From NCBI GenBank assembly GCA_052400665.1, contig JBQTGK010000004.1: 64,000 nt of DNA; one strand, given 5' to 3'. Below the pieces are notes generated by a model. That model was given only the letters and a program-made list of their open reading frames with translations, searched no databases and was not told the DNA's origin. Numbering within the stretch: the first letter of the stretch is position 1; every line of letters begins with the position of its first letter. Source of the DNA: JBQTGK01 sp052400665 (GTDB taxonomy: Bacteria > Bacteroidota > Bacteroidia > Bacteroidales > Marinifilaceae). Of the stretch, positions 16,150 to 26,425 are shown in pieces. The translations under genes and the position numbers were made by a program.

Positions 16150-19100
16150 ATGAAAAAAAAATGGAATTGTCTTTTTCCAGCTAACCCGGGAAAATGGCTA
16201 AAAAGGTATTGGATGATGAGGAATTTTATTATTCTGTTTTTTGTATGTAACCTAGGTGTTATGGCTAACGGATTTACTCAGGAAGTATCAGTTGCCAAAT
16301 ACAGTAACGCAACACTTTTAGAGGTGTTCGACCACCTGAAAGAAGAAACAGGTTATGGTATTTTGTATAAAGAATATGAAATTAATCCTGATGTGAGAGT
16401 GAACATGAATCTTAAAGATTCGAATGTTCAGGAAGTTTTGAATGAAGCTTTGGAGGGTACAGGTTTAACCTATATCGTACAAGATGAAGTAATTGTAGTT
16501 TACAAAGCAGAAGTATTGCCTCAACCTACTATTAAAGAAGCTGAGCAGGAAAAAAAGGTTTTAACAGGTAAGGTAACCGATAATGAAGGAGTACCTCTTC
16601 CTGGAGTATCTGTTGTTGTAAAAGGAACCAACACCGGTGTTGCTACTGATATCGATGGAAATTATTCTATCGAAATACAAAGCGAAAATGCAGTTTTGGT
16701 ATTTTCTTTTGTAGGTATGTTACCACAGGAAATTGCTTTTGATGGACAATCGGTACAAAATGTTATGCTTATTGCCGACTCAGAACAAATGGCCGAGGTA
16801 GTGGTAACAGGTTACCAAACTATATCTAAAGAAAGAGCTACAGGTTCATTCGTTACATTGGATAGTGAGAATGTGAGTAATAGTCCTAACGAAACCATTG
16901 GTGATAATTTAGAATCATTGGTTGCTGGTATTCAAACTACAGTTGATGAGAATGGTAATACGAAAATTGCAATTCGCGGAGAATCTTCTCTAACTCAAGA
17001 TTCACCTAACCCGTTAATAGTTGTTGATGGATTTGCAATTGATGGTGGATTTGAAACAATCAACAGAAATGACATAGAAAAAATTACTGTGTTAAAAGAT
17101 GCTGCAGCAGCTTCCATCTGGGGAGCAAAAGCAGCTAATGGTGTAGTGGTTATTGTCACTAAAAAAGGAAATATTAAAAAGGGTATTCGGGTTGATATAG
17201 AGGCTTATACTAAGTTTAGTGATGATGTGGATTTGGCTTATGCTAATCCTATTGCAAGCTCGGAATCTCAATTAAAGTATGAGATGATGTTGTGGCAGCA
17301 AGGATATGGTCAAGTTTCAACAGGTTTAACTGATATTGGTTTAAATCAGACTTTTGGTCATGATCAATTTGAAGAACAGCAGAAGGCACACTTGGCTAAT
17401 GGAGGAACAGGCTGGGCTAATTTTACTTTAGATACTCCAGCCTTACAAAGTTTAATGAAAAAAGATTACAAAAAGCAGGTTAAGGATTTGATGCTTCGTA
17501 AGGCTACATCGCAGAATTATAATATTTCCTTAAGAGGACAAGGAGAAAAAAACAGGTATTCTCTTTCTGTGATGTATAACAAGAACAATAAGGTGATGAA
17601 AGAGGATCATGATGACAATGTCTTGATCAACTTTAGAAACATCATGAAAGTGCGAGAGTGGTTGGATTTTGACATTGCCGTAATGACTCAAATCAAGAAT
17701 GAGAAAAGTGGTGGTGTTGGCCTTGGAAGTATAAAAGAGTTATCACCATACGAGACTTTATTAGATGAAGATGGTAATTATGCGCATATTAATGCCAATG
17801 GTTATGATGGATTCCCAAGAACTTACAATACAAAAGTTTTAAATCAAGTATTAACTAATGTGGATGGTTTTGCTTATGATAGTTTCATTAATAATCCGTT
17901 GCAAAATATGAGATCTCAGAATTTTAAGACCAAAACTCTTAATCATAGAATTAATGGAGGTTTAAATCTTAAAATTACCGAGGGCATAAATATTAAATCT
18001 AGTTTTCAATATGAAAGAGGAACAATAGATACCAAAAATATTTATGGTGAAGATTCATGGTTTACAAGACAGTTAATCAATGCCTCAGCAGTTACCGATT
18101 ATGACCAACTGACTTTAGGAAATCCTTATACAATTACTGAACATCAGGTTGCAACAGGACAAATTGCATATATTAAGAATACTCAAACGAGCTCTCTTCT
18201 TTTTAGAAATCAATTTTCTTTCAATAAGACCTATGGGGATCACAGTTTCAACTACATTGCAGGTACTGAGATAAGTTGGAATAAGTTTGAAACAAAAGAT
18301 GACTGGTTGTATGGCTACAATCCTAGAAATTACGGAAATGTTGTACCAAATAAATACATTGGTTTAACGCAGGCATTTAGTCCTTCTTATAACACAACCA
18401 ATATACCTAGAGGTGGAGAAACAAGATTCTTAACTCAAAAGAATTTCTCGTTGTATTCAAATATGGCCTATACCTATAAGGATAAATATACTTTAAGCGC
18501 TAGTGTTAGAACTGATGCATCAAACCTGGTTGTTGATGACCCTAAGTTTAGATACTCTCCTTTTTGGTCAGTTGGAGGTAGTTGGCAGTTGACTAAAGAA
18601 GATTTTGTTAAGGATTATGAGTGGTTAGACCGATTAATACTAAGAGCAACTTATGGTGTAAATGGTAATTCTCCATCGCAATCAGCAAGAGTTCCAGTAT
18701 TGAAATTCTACCCAGGTAATTCTCCATGGTCAGGCGCAGGTGTTGATTATGCTTCTTTGGTAGAATTAGGAAATCCAACTCTTGGCTGGGAAAAAGTAAA
18801 GCAGTTAAATTTTGCACTTGACTTTGCGATGTTTGGCAATAAATTATTTGGTAGCCTAGAAGTTTACACTAAGAAAAGTGAGGATTTGCTAGCAAGAATT
18901 TCTTTGCCGTCAACTGATGGTACGCCTTCTCAGTTTTTTAATGGCGCTGCAATGGAAAATAAGGGAATTGAGCTTAATTTGAATGGTAACTTTAAAATTG
19001 GTGAAGTCAAGTGGAGACCAATACTAAACTTTGCTTATAATAAGAATAAGGTAACTCAGGTTAATGAGGTTGATATATTACTTAATGATATAGGATCGAA

Positions 19101-19770
19101 AAAGTTTGTTGAAGGTTATGCCCTGTATCCACTGTGGTACTATAAGTCTAATGGTTTAAATGAAAATGGTATTCCTACAGTAATAGGTAAAAATGGTACT
19201 GTTTATGACGCAAATACCAACATAAGTAGTACGGGAGTTTTTGCTCCAGATCTATTGTGGAATGCTGGAAGTCGAATTGCACCAACCGTAGCTTCCTTAA
19301 CGAATGAATTTTCATACAAAGGGTTTAGTTTGCTTACAACTATAACGGGTAAATTCGGTCATAAAATGAAAACAGATGGTTTTAGATACGGATTTAGAGG
19401 CGATGGACAGAATTATCACGAGAATTTGGATGAAATGATTAATGGAAACCATGAAAAGGTAGGAGAGTTTGCTTTACCTGAAGTGGCAGTTCCAAATTAT
19501 GTGTCCTATGGGCAAACTTCTTATTACCTGCAATCAAGAATTGAAGATGCTTCATTTATTCGATTTAAAGAGGTGATGTTGTCGTATAGAATGCCAAAAT
19601 CGGTTATTTCAAAAATTGGTTGTTCGGGGCTTAAGCTATATGCACATGTAAGTAATGTAGGTTTATTGTGGACAGCTAATGATAAGGATATAGATCCAGA
19701 CTATCCGAAAAATGGATATTTCTTTAAGCCGGAAAGAACTTATACGCTAGGATTAAATCTTAAATTTTAA
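16150..19770 (+). CDS. SusC/RagA TonB-dependent outer-membrane transporter with STN domain, locus 1
   Basis: Outer-membrane TonB-dependent transporter of about 1206 residues that imports the ligand captured by the next gene product. Order: signal peptide (YWMMRNFIILFFVCNLGVMANG), STN/secretin-like signalling domain (LLEVFDHLKEETGYGILYKEYE to about residue 120), carboxypeptidase-regulatory-like domain (GVPLPGVSVVVKGTNTGVATDI), plug (VVDGFAIDGG and TVLKDAAAASIWGAKAANGVVV), then the barrel ending PERTYTLGLNLKF. The STN domain links it to the FecR/sigma pair. ATG 16150 gives the natural charged start MKKKWNC; the frame opens 27 bases earlier. No glycosidase or lyase accompanies it, so the cargo may not be a glycan. 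Confidence 0.95.
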   Translation: MKKKWNCLFPANPGKWLKRYWMMRNFIILFFVCNLGVMANGFTQEVSVAKYSNATLLEVFDHLKEETGYGILYKEYEINPDVRVNMNLKDSNVQEVLNEALEGTGLTYIVQDEVIVVYKAEVLPQPTIKEAEQEKKVLTGKVTDNEGVPLPGVSVVVKGTNTGVATDIDGNYSIEIQSENAVLVFSFVGMLPQEIAFDGQSVQNVMLIADSEQMAEVVVTGYQTISKERATGSFVTLDSENVSNSPNETIGDNLESLVAGIQTTVDENGNTKIAIRGESSLTQDSPNPLIVVDGFAIDGGFETINRNDIEKITVLKDAAAASIWGAKAANGVVVIVTKKGNIKKGIRVDIEAYTKFSDDVDLAYANPIASSESQLKYEMMLWQQGYGQVSTGLTDIGLNQTFGHDQFEEQQKAHLANGGTGWANFTLDTPALQSLMKKDYKKQVKDLMLRKATSQNYNISLRGQGEKNRYSLSVMYNKNNKVMKEDHDDNVLINFRNIMKVREWLDFDIAVMTQIKNEKSGGVGLGSIKELSPYETLLDEDGNYAHINANGYDGFPRTYNTKVLNQVLTNVDGFAYDSFINNPLQNMRSQNFKTKTLNHRINGGLNLKITEGINIKSSFQYERGTIDTKNIYGEDSWFTRQLINASAVTDYDQLTLGNPYTITEHQVATGQIAYIKNTQTSSLLFRNQFSFNKTYGDHSFNYIAGTEISWNKFETKDDWLYGYNPRNYGNVVPNKYIGLTQAFSPSYNTTNIPRGGETRFLTQKNFSLYSNMAYTYKDKYTLSASVRTDASNLVVDDPKFRYSPFWSVGGSWQLTKEDFVKDYEWLDRLILRATYGVNGNSPSQSARVPVLKFYPGNSPWSGAGVDYASLVELGNPTLGWEKVKQLNFALDFAMFGNKLFGSLEVYTKKSEDLLARISLPSTDGTPSQFFNGAAMENKGIELNLNGNFKIGEVKWRPILNFAYNKNKVTQVNEVDILLNDIGSKKFVEGYALYPLWYYKSNGLNENGIPTVIGKNGTVYDANTNISSTGVFAPDLLWNAGSRIAPTVASLTNEFSYKGFSLLTTITGKFGHKMKTDGFRYGFRGDGQNYHENLDEMINGNHEKVGEFALPEVAVPNYVSYGQTSYYLQSRIEDASFIRFKEVMLSYRMPKSVISKIGCSGLKLYAHVSNVGLLWTANDKDIDPDYPKNGYFFKPERTYTLGLNLKF

Positions 19771-19782
19771 ATAAGGATGACG

Positions 19783-21219
19783 ATGAAAAATCTAATATAT
19801 ATATTAATTACAGTATTTCTCTTTACATCCTGTGATGAGTACCTGGATGAAAAACCAGATAAAAATCAGCAGGAAGTGGAATTTGTTTCTGACATTAACT
19901 TGTTGTTGAATAGAACCTCAGGAGGTTTTATTAAAGATGTTAATTTTTCCAATACCTGTGGCGATCAGGAATATCACCAGGAGGTATACAATGTGTTCGG
20001 ACCTTGGTTAAGTTTTCCTGATATACAGGAAAGTGTATGGAAAGATGATATATCAAGTGTTAGCAATTCTTCGTGGAGTGCAGCTTATGAAGCAATATGG
20101 TTTGCCAACTTTGTAATCAACTCAATTGATGGTTTAGAAGGAGATGCTGATGAAAAGGCAAATTTAAAAGCAGAGGTACACTTGATAAAGGCCTATAAGC
20201 AATTCAATTTGGCATTGAAACATTGTTTGTATCCTTCTAATGAGAATAGGAACGAATTAGGTATACCCCTAAAGAATGAAACGGAGTTTGGTCAATTAAC
20301 AGTTAGAGCTTCATTACAAGAAACTTTTGAACAAATTGAGGCTGATCTTATTGAAGGGCTGAAAATCGATAAACCAAGAACTAATAGTTGGAGGGAAAGT
20401 AATGCATCGGCAGCAGCCCTTGCAGCGAGATATTACCTGTATGTTCAGGATTTTGTTAATGCTAAGAAGTATGCAGAAGAAGCGATTACTCTTCATTCAA
20501 CAATGATAAATTTAGAAAATGACATTACTTTATCGCCTTCATATGGTGGTTCTTTAGTTGCTCATACATCAAGAATTGCTTCATATAGTTCAGAATTTTA
20601 TACGAGCTGGGAAAGTCAGTACAAAATGTATTATGACGATGCTACAGGCCTTTTTATGACACCTAGTAAGGACTTATTGGATGCCTATGAGCCTGAAGAT
20701 TTAAGACTGCAGTATTTCTTCTCGGATGCTTACTTTAAAACATTCTATGGCTTAACCGAGAATAATATGACATACGCAAGAAATGGTAATCTGTTAACAG
20801 GTACCGATGTTGCAGAAATGTATTTGATTCTTGCTGAATGTGCTGCAAGAAATAATGATTTCACAACTTGTATGCAAAATGTAGAACAGGTGAGAGTAAA
20901 TAGATTCGCGGCCGCCGACTATTCGGCATTACCTGTGGTAGGTTCTGTAAAAGAAGCTGTTGAGTTGATTGCCAATGAAAGATGGAGAGAATTTCCGTTT
21001 ACATCGCTTAGATGGTATGATGTAAAACGCTTAAATGCAGAAGGTTTAATCGATCCAATAATTTTGTCGAAAGATTACTTTGAAGTGGGTGAGTCTGCTA
21101 TTGATTTTACTACTTCGAAAGTATATACACTTGAACCAGGTACGAGAAAATATGCTCGTCCAATTCCTATGGAAGTGATTACCTTAACTGGTGGATCAGT
21201 TGAGCAAAATACTTACTAA
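19783..21219 (+). CDS. SusD/RagB surface lipoprotein, locus 1
   Basis: Cell-surface ligand-binding lipoprotein that forms the lid of the preceding SusC channel. Lipobox LFTSC is followed by DEYLDE, an acidic run typical of surface-exported Bacteroidota lipoproteins. The helical TPR-like SusD core is visible (KAEVHLIKAYKQFNLALKHCLYP, ERWREFPFTSLRWYDVKRL), and the end PIPMEVITLTGGSVEQNTY is typical of the family. Start at ATG 19783, five bases after AAGG; the ATG at 19777 abuts that site. It has 478 residues. It is 12 bases from susC and is followed by a strong terminator. Confidence 0.94.
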   Translation: MKNLIYILITVFLFTSCDEYLDEKPDKNQQEVEFVSDINLLLNRTSGGFIKDVNFSNTCGDQEYHQEVYNVFGPWLSFPDIQESVWKDDISSVSNSSWSAAYEAIWFANFVINSIDGLEGDADEKANLKAEVHLIKAYKQFNLALKHCLYPSNENRNELGIPLKNETEFGQLTVRASLQETFEQIEADLIEGLKIDKPRTNSWRESNASAAALAARYYLYVQDFVNAKKYAEEAITLHSTMINLENDITLSPSYGGSLVAHTSRIASYSSEFYTSWESQYKMYYDDATGLFMTPSKDLLDAYEPEDLRLQYFFSDAYFKTFYGLTENNMTYARNGNLLTGTDVAEMYLILAECAARNNDFTTCMQNVEQVRVNRFAAADYSALPVVGSVKEAVELIANERWREFPFTSLRWYDVKRLNAEGLIDPIILSKDYFEVGESAIDFTTSKVYTLEPGTRKYARPIPMEVITLTGGSVEQNTY

Positions 21220-21250
21220 ACAAGTTTAATAAATAGTTTTATAATAAATA

Positions 21251-21273
21251 AAAGCCTCTTCGGAGGCTTTTTT
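21251..21273 (+). terminator. Rho-independent terminator after susD
   Basis: Perfect 8-bp stem AAAGCCTC / GAGGCTTT with a TTCG tetraloop, followed by Ts. It lies 13 bases before the next ATG, so the thioredoxin gene may be read through from susD only partly. Confidence 0.88.
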
Positions 21274-21285
21274 AAAACCAATAAA

Positions 21286-22437
21286 ATGAAAAATATAAGT
21301 CTGATATTATTAGTCATAATGGCTATAATATCAAGTTGTTCGCAAAAACAAGACAATTCGTTTCAAATTACAGGAACTGGGTGGGAAAAGTACAATGGAA
21401 AAGAATTACGTGTATTGGTGCGTGATACTTCAGATACTGGCATGGCAGAAGTTGGAACTGGAATTATTGAAAATGGACAGTTCGTAATTATAGGTTCAAT
21501 AGAACATCCACAATCCGCTTTTTTAGGTATTTATACTACCGATGGAGAGTTTGCGGGGTGGAAACAGAATTATATTGCAGAACCAGGTAAGATTTCAATG
21601 GAGCTAAAGGAGGGTGATAAGAAAGCTAGCATTTTAGGTGGGAAATATTATGATATTCTATTCAAAGATATTGCTGAGATTCCTGAAATTAAAACAGCAA
21701 AACAAGAGTTGGATGCATATTCAAAAGAGTTTTATGCGCTTAAAAAAGAAGAGCAAGATCAAGCAGCTCAGGATCAGTTCTTGAAACTGTATCGTCAACA
21801 TGACGACCTTTTAAAAAATGCTTATATGGATTTATTGAAAAATCATGAAGATCCATATGTAAGGTTATTGAGTATTTCTCAGTTGCGTGGAGTAAAGAAT
21901 GTAAAAGAAGAGCTAGCTAATTTGGAGAAAATAATTGGTGCGGTTCCGGAAATTCAAATGTATAGGTACTCTATGAAAAAGGCTGAAACAATGGCCAAAA
22001 ATAGAAAAATAGTTGATATAGGTAGTGTGGTAAAGGATTTTACTGCTAAAAATTTAGAGGGAGAATCTTTTAATCTGGCTGATGTGTTAAAAGAAAATAA
22101 GTATGTATTGGTAGAGTTTTGGGCTTCGTGGTGTGCTCCATGCAGAGCGGAAATTCCTCACATGAAAGATGCTTATGCTAATTTTAAAAATAAAGATTTT
22201 GAGATCGTATCTTTCACTTTAGATCACTTGGAAAAATCTTGGAAAAAAGCTTCTGACAAAGAACAGATTCCGTGGATTAATGTGGGGGACCTAAAGGCTT
22301 ATAAGAGTCCAGTTGTGCAGATGTATGGTGTACAGGGAGTGCCAGCAAATTATCTGGTTAATAATAAAGGAGAAATTGTTGCACTTAACCTTCGAGGCAA
22401 AAAATTGGATGAGAAATTAGAGGTGCTTCTAAATTAG
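21286..22437 (+). CDS. TlpA/AhpC-TSA-type thiol-disulfide lipoprotein
   Basis: Envelope thiol-disulfide oxidoreductase of 383 residues. Lipobox ISSC at about residue 18 is followed by SQKQD without an acidic run, suggesting a periplasm-facing anchor. An N-terminal DUF4369-like beta domain (about 25-130) and a charged helical linker lead to a TlpA thioredoxin domain with WASWCAPC (first Cys about residue 282) and cis-Pro in GVPAN. CxxC reductases of this type keep substrate cysteines reduced or reshuffle disulfides. It follows susD after a terminator hairpin and belongs to the thioredoxin group of locus 1. Confidence 0.9.
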   Translation: MKNISLILLVIMAIISSCSQKQDNSFQITGTGWEKYNGKELRVLVRDTSDTGMAEVGTGIIENGQFVIIGSIEHPQSAFLGIYTTDGEFAGWKQNYIAEPGKISMELKEGDKKASILGGKYYDILFKDIAEIPEIKTAKQELDAYSKEFYALKKEEQDQAAQDQFLKLYRQHDDLLKNAYMDLLKNHEDPYVRLLSISQLRGVKNVKEELANLEKIIGAVPEIQMYRYSMKKAETMAKNRKIVDIGSVVKDFTAKNLEGESFNLADVLKENKYVLVEFWASWCAPCRAEIPHMKDAYANFKNKDFEIVSFTLDHLEKSWKKASDKEQIPWINVGDLKAYKSPVVQMYGVQGVPANYLVNNKGEIVALNLRGKKLDEKLEVLLN

Positions 22438-22462
22438 TTTGTCATAAATTATTTTTTTAATT

Positions 22463-22492
22463 AAAAAGCAGGTTCTGGTGAATCTGCTTTTT
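22463..22492 (+). terminator. Rho-independent terminator
   Basis: Stem AAAAAGCAG (22463-22471) / CTGCTTTTT (22484-22492) with further Ts after it, downstream of the TlpA gene. Confidence 0.82.
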
Positions 22493-22619
22493 TTGTTTTA
22501 TGAGTCCCGTTCTAAAATAAGTTTACAAAAAATAGACTTTTTTTTAGGCCAATTGTTATACTGGTTTGTCATACTAGTGTACTAACAACAATGGGGGAAT
22601 CCCTAAAAAACTAAACCAG

Positions 22620-23822
22620 ATGAAAAAAATATTAGGAATAATAATGGCATTGTTTTTATGCAGCAATTTATTTTCGCAAGGAATCGAATTTCAGCATGTT
22701 TCGTTTAAAGAAGCATTGGAAAAAGCAAAAGCAGAAAACAAAATGGTGTTCATGGATTGCTACACTACTTGGTGCGGACCCTGTAAGGCTCTGGCAAAAA
22801 ACGTTTTTCCACAAAAAGAAGTTGGAGAGTACTATAATGCCAACTTTGTGAATCTTAAAATGGATATGGAAAAAGGAGAGGGACCAGAGTTATTGAAAAA
22901 ATATGATGTAAAGGGTTTTCCCACTCTATTATTTATTGATTCGGACGGTAATGTATTGTACAAAAGAGTGGGGGGAGGTTCTGCGAAAGATCTTATTACA
23001 GATGCAAAAAAGGCTACAGATCCTACAGAACGTATTGACTACGTGAAGAAAAAATATGAAGAAGGCGATCGCAGCGAGGAAATTGTAATGAAATACATCG
23101 CTTTGTTGGCTAAAAACAAATTAAAAGAAGAATTGAAGAAAGTAGGAACTGAGCTTCTTGCTGGATTTTCAAATGAAGACCTATTGGATCCTGCTAAGTT
23201 TGAAACTTATAGAGTAGTCGGAGATGTAGTTGATAGTGAAAGATTTAAGTTTATTCTGGATAACAAGAGTAAGTTTATTGCCATATCAAACGAAGAAGCT
23301 GTGAATGACTTTATAATGAACATATACGTTGAAAATATAAAATCTGCAGTAGGTGGTACTGATATTGAAAAGCTGAATACTGCTGTTGAACTGTTTGAAA
23401 CTAAATATCCAGATCCGCGAAATTATTTTTTCAGTAGTCAATATTATGATAAGTTTTATCTAGAGAATAAGAATTTTGAAGCATGGTTTGAGTCTAAAGA
23501 AAAAGCTGCTGAAGGGCTTGTTTCAGGGGGAAAACAGTATCAGAATGTATTAATTATGGCAGCATTTAGAGTAGCACAAGATCCTATTTTTGACAATATT
23601 GAGGGAGCTTATACTAAAGCAGAAGATTGGTTTAAACAAGTGGTTAAGTTCAACGAAAACTATGTTTATTCATATTCAGGCCTAGCCTACTTGTATCAAA
23701 AAATGAATCAGAAAGAAGAAGCTTTAAAGAATGTTCTCCTTTCTATTAAAAAATCCAAGGAGCAAGGGCATGAAGTAGATCAGCGAATTTTAGATTTACA
23801 GAAATCTATTGAAGAAATGTAA
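22620..23822 (+). CDS. Secreted thioredoxin-family protein with long helical C-terminus
   Basis: Exported protein of 400 residues with a type I signal peptide (MKKILGIIMALFLCSNLFSQG). The thioredoxin domain comes first: FMDCYTTWCGPCKALAKNVF with Cys-Gly-Pro-Cys near residues 52-55, then cis-Pro GFPTLLFID. Residues about 150-400 are helical with a TPR-like end (AGLAYLYQKMNQKEEALKNVLLSIKK). This is the thioredoxin_7-like arrangement rather than TlpA. It is separated from its neighbours by a terminator upstream and 253 bases downstream, so it is probably its own unit. The TPR part may hold a partner protein; no specific substrate is suggested. Confidence 0.87.
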   Translation: MKKILGIIMALFLCSNLFSQGIEFQHVSFKEALEKAKAENKMVFMDCYTTWCGPCKALAKNVFPQKEVGEYYNANFVNLKMDMEKGEGPELLKKYDVKGFPTLLFIDSDGNVLYKRVGGGSAKDLITDAKKATDPTERIDYVKKKYEEGDRSEEIVMKYIALLAKNKLKEELKKVGTELLAGFSNEDLLDPAKFETYRVVGDVVDSERFKFILDNKSKFIAISNEEAVNDFIMNIYVENIKSAVGGTDIEKLNTAVELFETKYPDPRNYFFSSQYYDKFYLENKNFEAWFESKEKAAEGLVSGGKQYQNVLIMAAFRVAQDPIFDNIEGAYTKAEDWFKQVVKFNENYVYSYSGLAYLYQKMNQKEEALKNVLLSIKKSKEQGHEVDQRILDLQKSIEEM

Positions 23823-24075
23823 AGCATAATTTAGAAAGAGACATGTTTATAGGAGCTAAATAATTAATTGGTTAATTTTAGTTCAAGGCTAATTTATGAA
23901 AAATAATATGTTGGCCTCATCTTTGAAATTCTTTTGAAAATGATTAGGAATAATTATCCATTTTAATTCCTAAGGAAGGAGAACAATTCGGCTCTTTCTG
24001 CTAAACCGGCTGAGTAATTCGAGGTGTTAAAACAACAAATTGAGAAATTATAAAATCTATTAAAACTTAAATACA

Positions 24076-25410
24076 ATGAAAAATATAATACTGATTCTAG
24101 TATTTTGTTTCAGCTTAATTTCATGTGAAACAAAGCCTAAAACAGTTCATTTAAAAGGTGAATTGAAAAATTTTCCTTCCGAATTTATGATGACTAAAAA
24201 CACTCCGGTTGGAATGCTTTTGAAAGAAGGTGTAAAAATTGTTTTGGATGAGCAAAACAAATTCGATCTTACATTTGACTTGGATAAACCAACTTATTAT
24301 CGTTTAGGGAGAAATACACTGTATATCTCTCCAGGCGATCAAATCGAGTTGTTTTGTGATATGAATGCTCCAAAGTCTGCTAAGTTTTCTGGTGATGCGT
24401 CGTTAGCGTGCGAATATCTAAAATCAAAACCTTTTCCTAAAGGAGGATCTTATCTGTATGGCTATCAGGTTTTGGATGGTAATCCAGAAAAAGATGTTGT
24501 TCGCAAACGAATTGAAGATGTTGTATTAGCTAGACAAACAGAGCTGAATGCATTGAAAAATGTAAGTGCAAAGTTTAAAAAAATTGAGCATGGTAGAATT
24601 TTGTTTGATGCAGCTAATTCTTTAATGTCTTATAGCTTTTATGGAGCTTATATGGCAAAAATCCCAAGGGATAGCATGAAGAAATTTGGAGAAGAGTCAG
24701 CAGAATTCTTTAAAGAGGATATTGATAAATATTGCGCAAATGGAGGTGATGCTGATTATTTGAGTATAGATACCTATCTTTCAGTTGTTGAGAGATGTGC
24801 GGGTATTGTTGGAGAGGAAAACATGGATCAGGAAATTTTAGATTTTCTAAATGCATATGAATTGACCATGAATTTAGGATCCTCAGGCCCTGTTGCTTCG
24901 GTGTTGAATGATAAAGACAAATGTCTGGCAAAGATAAAGACACAAGTCTACATAGATGCGATAAATAAATCATTCAAAAAATATGATTTGATTATGCCAG
25001 GTATGTCAGCACCTGAACTGAATATGAAAAATAGAGCAGGTGAAGCTGTTAAGATCTCTGATTTTAAAGGCAAATTTGTTGTAATTGATGTTTGGGCAAC
25101 TTGGTGCGGACCATGTATTAAGGAATCTCCTTATTTCGAGAAATTAGCCGGGAAATATAAAGGAAATGAGAACATTAAATTTGTAGCTATTAGTATTGAT
25201 TCCGATTTAAAAGCCTGGGAAAAGTACTTGGCAAAACATGAAAAGCTTTCTGAGCAATTTGTTTGTAATAGAACCGAATTTGAGAAATACATTTTACAAG
25301 GAGTTCCTCGTTTTATGATTATTGGCAAAAAAGGTGAAATTATTGATGTATTTGCACCAACTCCATCAAATCCAAAATTGGAAGAAATGATTATACAGCA
25401 AATTGGGTAA
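24076..25410 (+). CDS. TlpA-family thiol-disulfide lipoprotein
   Basis: Lipoprotein of 444 residues (lipobox LISC at about residue 16, then ETKPK). An N-terminal beta-rich domain and a long helical linker precede the TlpA domain (VIDVWATWCGPCIKESPYFEKLAGKY, Cys-Gly-Pro-Cys near residue 348, cis-Pro in GVPRFMIIGKKG). The end FAPTPSNPKLEEMI closely resembles the last protein of the second locus (APRPSNSELITLF), so these two are likely orthologous positions in the two duplicated loci. It is the third redox protein of locus 1 and is followed by a terminator. Confidence 0.9.
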   Translation: MKNIILILVFCFSLISCETKPKTVHLKGELKNFPSEFMMTKNTPVGMLLKEGVKIVLDEQNKFDLTFDLDKPTYYRLGRNTLYISPGDQIELFCDMNAPKSAKFSGDASLACEYLKSKPFPKGGSYLYGYQVLDGNPEKDVVRKRIEDVVLARQTELNALKNVSAKFKKIEHGRILFDAANSLMSYSFYGAYMAKIPRDSMKKFGEESAEFFKEDIDKYCANGGDADYLSIDTYLSVVERCAGIVGEENMDQEILDFLNAYELTMNLGSSGPVASVLNDKDKCLAKIKTQVYIDAINKSFKKYDLIMPGMSAPELNMKNRAGEAVKISDFKGKFVVIDVWATWCGPCIKESPYFEKLAGKYKGNENIKFVAISIDSDLKAWEKYLAKHEKLSEQFVCNRTEFEKYILQGVPRFMIIGKKGEIIDVFAPTPSNPKLEEMIIQQIG

Positions 25411-25432
25411 GGAATATTAAAATTGTTGATTT

Positions 25433-25464
25433 AAAAGAGCGGTCATTATTATGATTGCTCTTTT
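25433..25464 (+). terminator. Rho-independent terminator closing locus 1
   Basis: Stem AAAAGAGC (25433-25440) / GCTCTTTT (25457-25464), 23 bases after the TlpA stop codon. Confidence 0.8.
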
Positions 25465-25566
25465 CTCAGTTTACATTAGTAAGCTTATAAGATGATATTG
25501 GTAACATAAATTTTCCAATTAGTTTTTCTCTTCATCACAAAAAAGAACATTTTTATGAAATAAGTG

Positions 25567-25596
25567 GTTGATTTTTTAAAATCATAAATATATTTG
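25567..25596 (+). promoter_or_regulatory. Bacteroidota-type promoter of the second ECF sigma gene
   Basis: GTTG at about 25567-25570 as a weak -33 element and TATATTTG (TAnnTTTG) at 25589-25596. The ATG at 25616 follows 19 bases later. Confidence 0.55.
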
Positions 25597-25615
25597 TAAT
25601 CTAACCACATTAAGC

Positions 25616-26176
25616 ATGCCCACTGATTACAGCATTTTAGAAGCCATTAAAAAAGATAATAAGAAAGGCTTAGACAATCTTTTTGAAAGATACTACAAGC
25701 CGCTTGTCTTATTTGCTAATGCCTATTTGAATGATATTCATCTCTCCGAAGATATCGTACAAGAGCAGTTTATTAAATTCTGGAATGATGAATTGTACAA
25801 TAATATACAAACTTCGAAGGCTTTAAGTTCCTACCTGTTTACTTTGGTAAAGCATGCTTCATTAAATCAGATAAAAAAAAATGATGTGTTAGCTAATACT
25901 GCCGAATTTACTCATTATGATATTGCCGAAGAAGAGGCAAAGCGTTTAGCCGATGAAGGAATTAAAAAGGTTCACAATGCTTTGGCTGACTTACCAGAAA
26001 AAACTAGAAAAGTGGTTGAATGCATAATGATTCAAAATATGCGTTACAAAGAGGCTGCCGAAGAACTGGAAGTCTCGGTTAACACCATTAAAACCTTATT
26101 AAGAGGAGGTTTGGCTAAACTGAAAGAAAGCCTGAAAGATCGACAAGATTTGTTTATTTTGTTCTTTATGAAATAA
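25616..26176 (+). CDS. ECF RNA polymerase sigma factor (FecI-like), locus 2
   Basis: ECF sigma factor of 186 residues. Region 2 has YLNDIHLSEDIVQEQFIKFWND and region 4 has RYKEAAEELEVSVNTIKTLLRGGLAKLKE. It is clearly diverged from the first locus factor, so the two loci probably answer different signals. Its FecR partner lies 824 bases downstream, an unusually long gap filled with repeats (see 26201-26883), so sigma and anti-sigma are unlikely to be translationally coupled. Confidence 0.92.
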   Translation: MPTDYSILEAIKKDNKKGLDNLFERYYKPLVLFANAYLNDIHLSEDIVQEQFIKFWNDELYNNIQTSKALSSYLFTLVKHASLNQIKKNDVLANTAEFTHYDIAEEEAKRLADEGIKKVHNALADLPEKTRKVVECIMIQNMRYKEAAEELEVSVNTIKTLLRGGLAKLKESLKDRQDLFILFFMK

Positions 26177-26200
26177 AATTTCAATTATCAGTTATCAGTC

Positions 26201-26241
26201 ATCCTGAAGGAAGCGGAGCGACGAAGGATCTCTTTAATTAA
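26201..26241. repeat. Interspersed repeat, copy 1
   Basis: A 41-base element beginning ATCCTGAAGG and ending AAGGATCTCTTTAATTAA, with ATCCT/AGGAT as inverted ends of its core. It recurs at 26843-26883 with three mismatches. Elements of this look (ATCCTGA...CGAAGGAT) are common between genes in Bacteroidota. It is followed by A/G-rich simple sequence and CTGACTACTGACC-type simple repeats. Confidence 0.7.
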
Positions 26242-26425
26242 GGTGGAAAAGTGGAAAAGTGAAAAGGTGAAAAAGTCGAAAATTCATTAACCATTGACTA
26301 CTGACCACTGACTAAACTGCTGAAAGCTGACTGCTAACCTCTACTAAACAATAAATTCAATTAACAAAAGCCCAAAACACAGGCAGAATACGAAACTCAT
26401 TATCTTTAGTTTAACAGACCAGGGG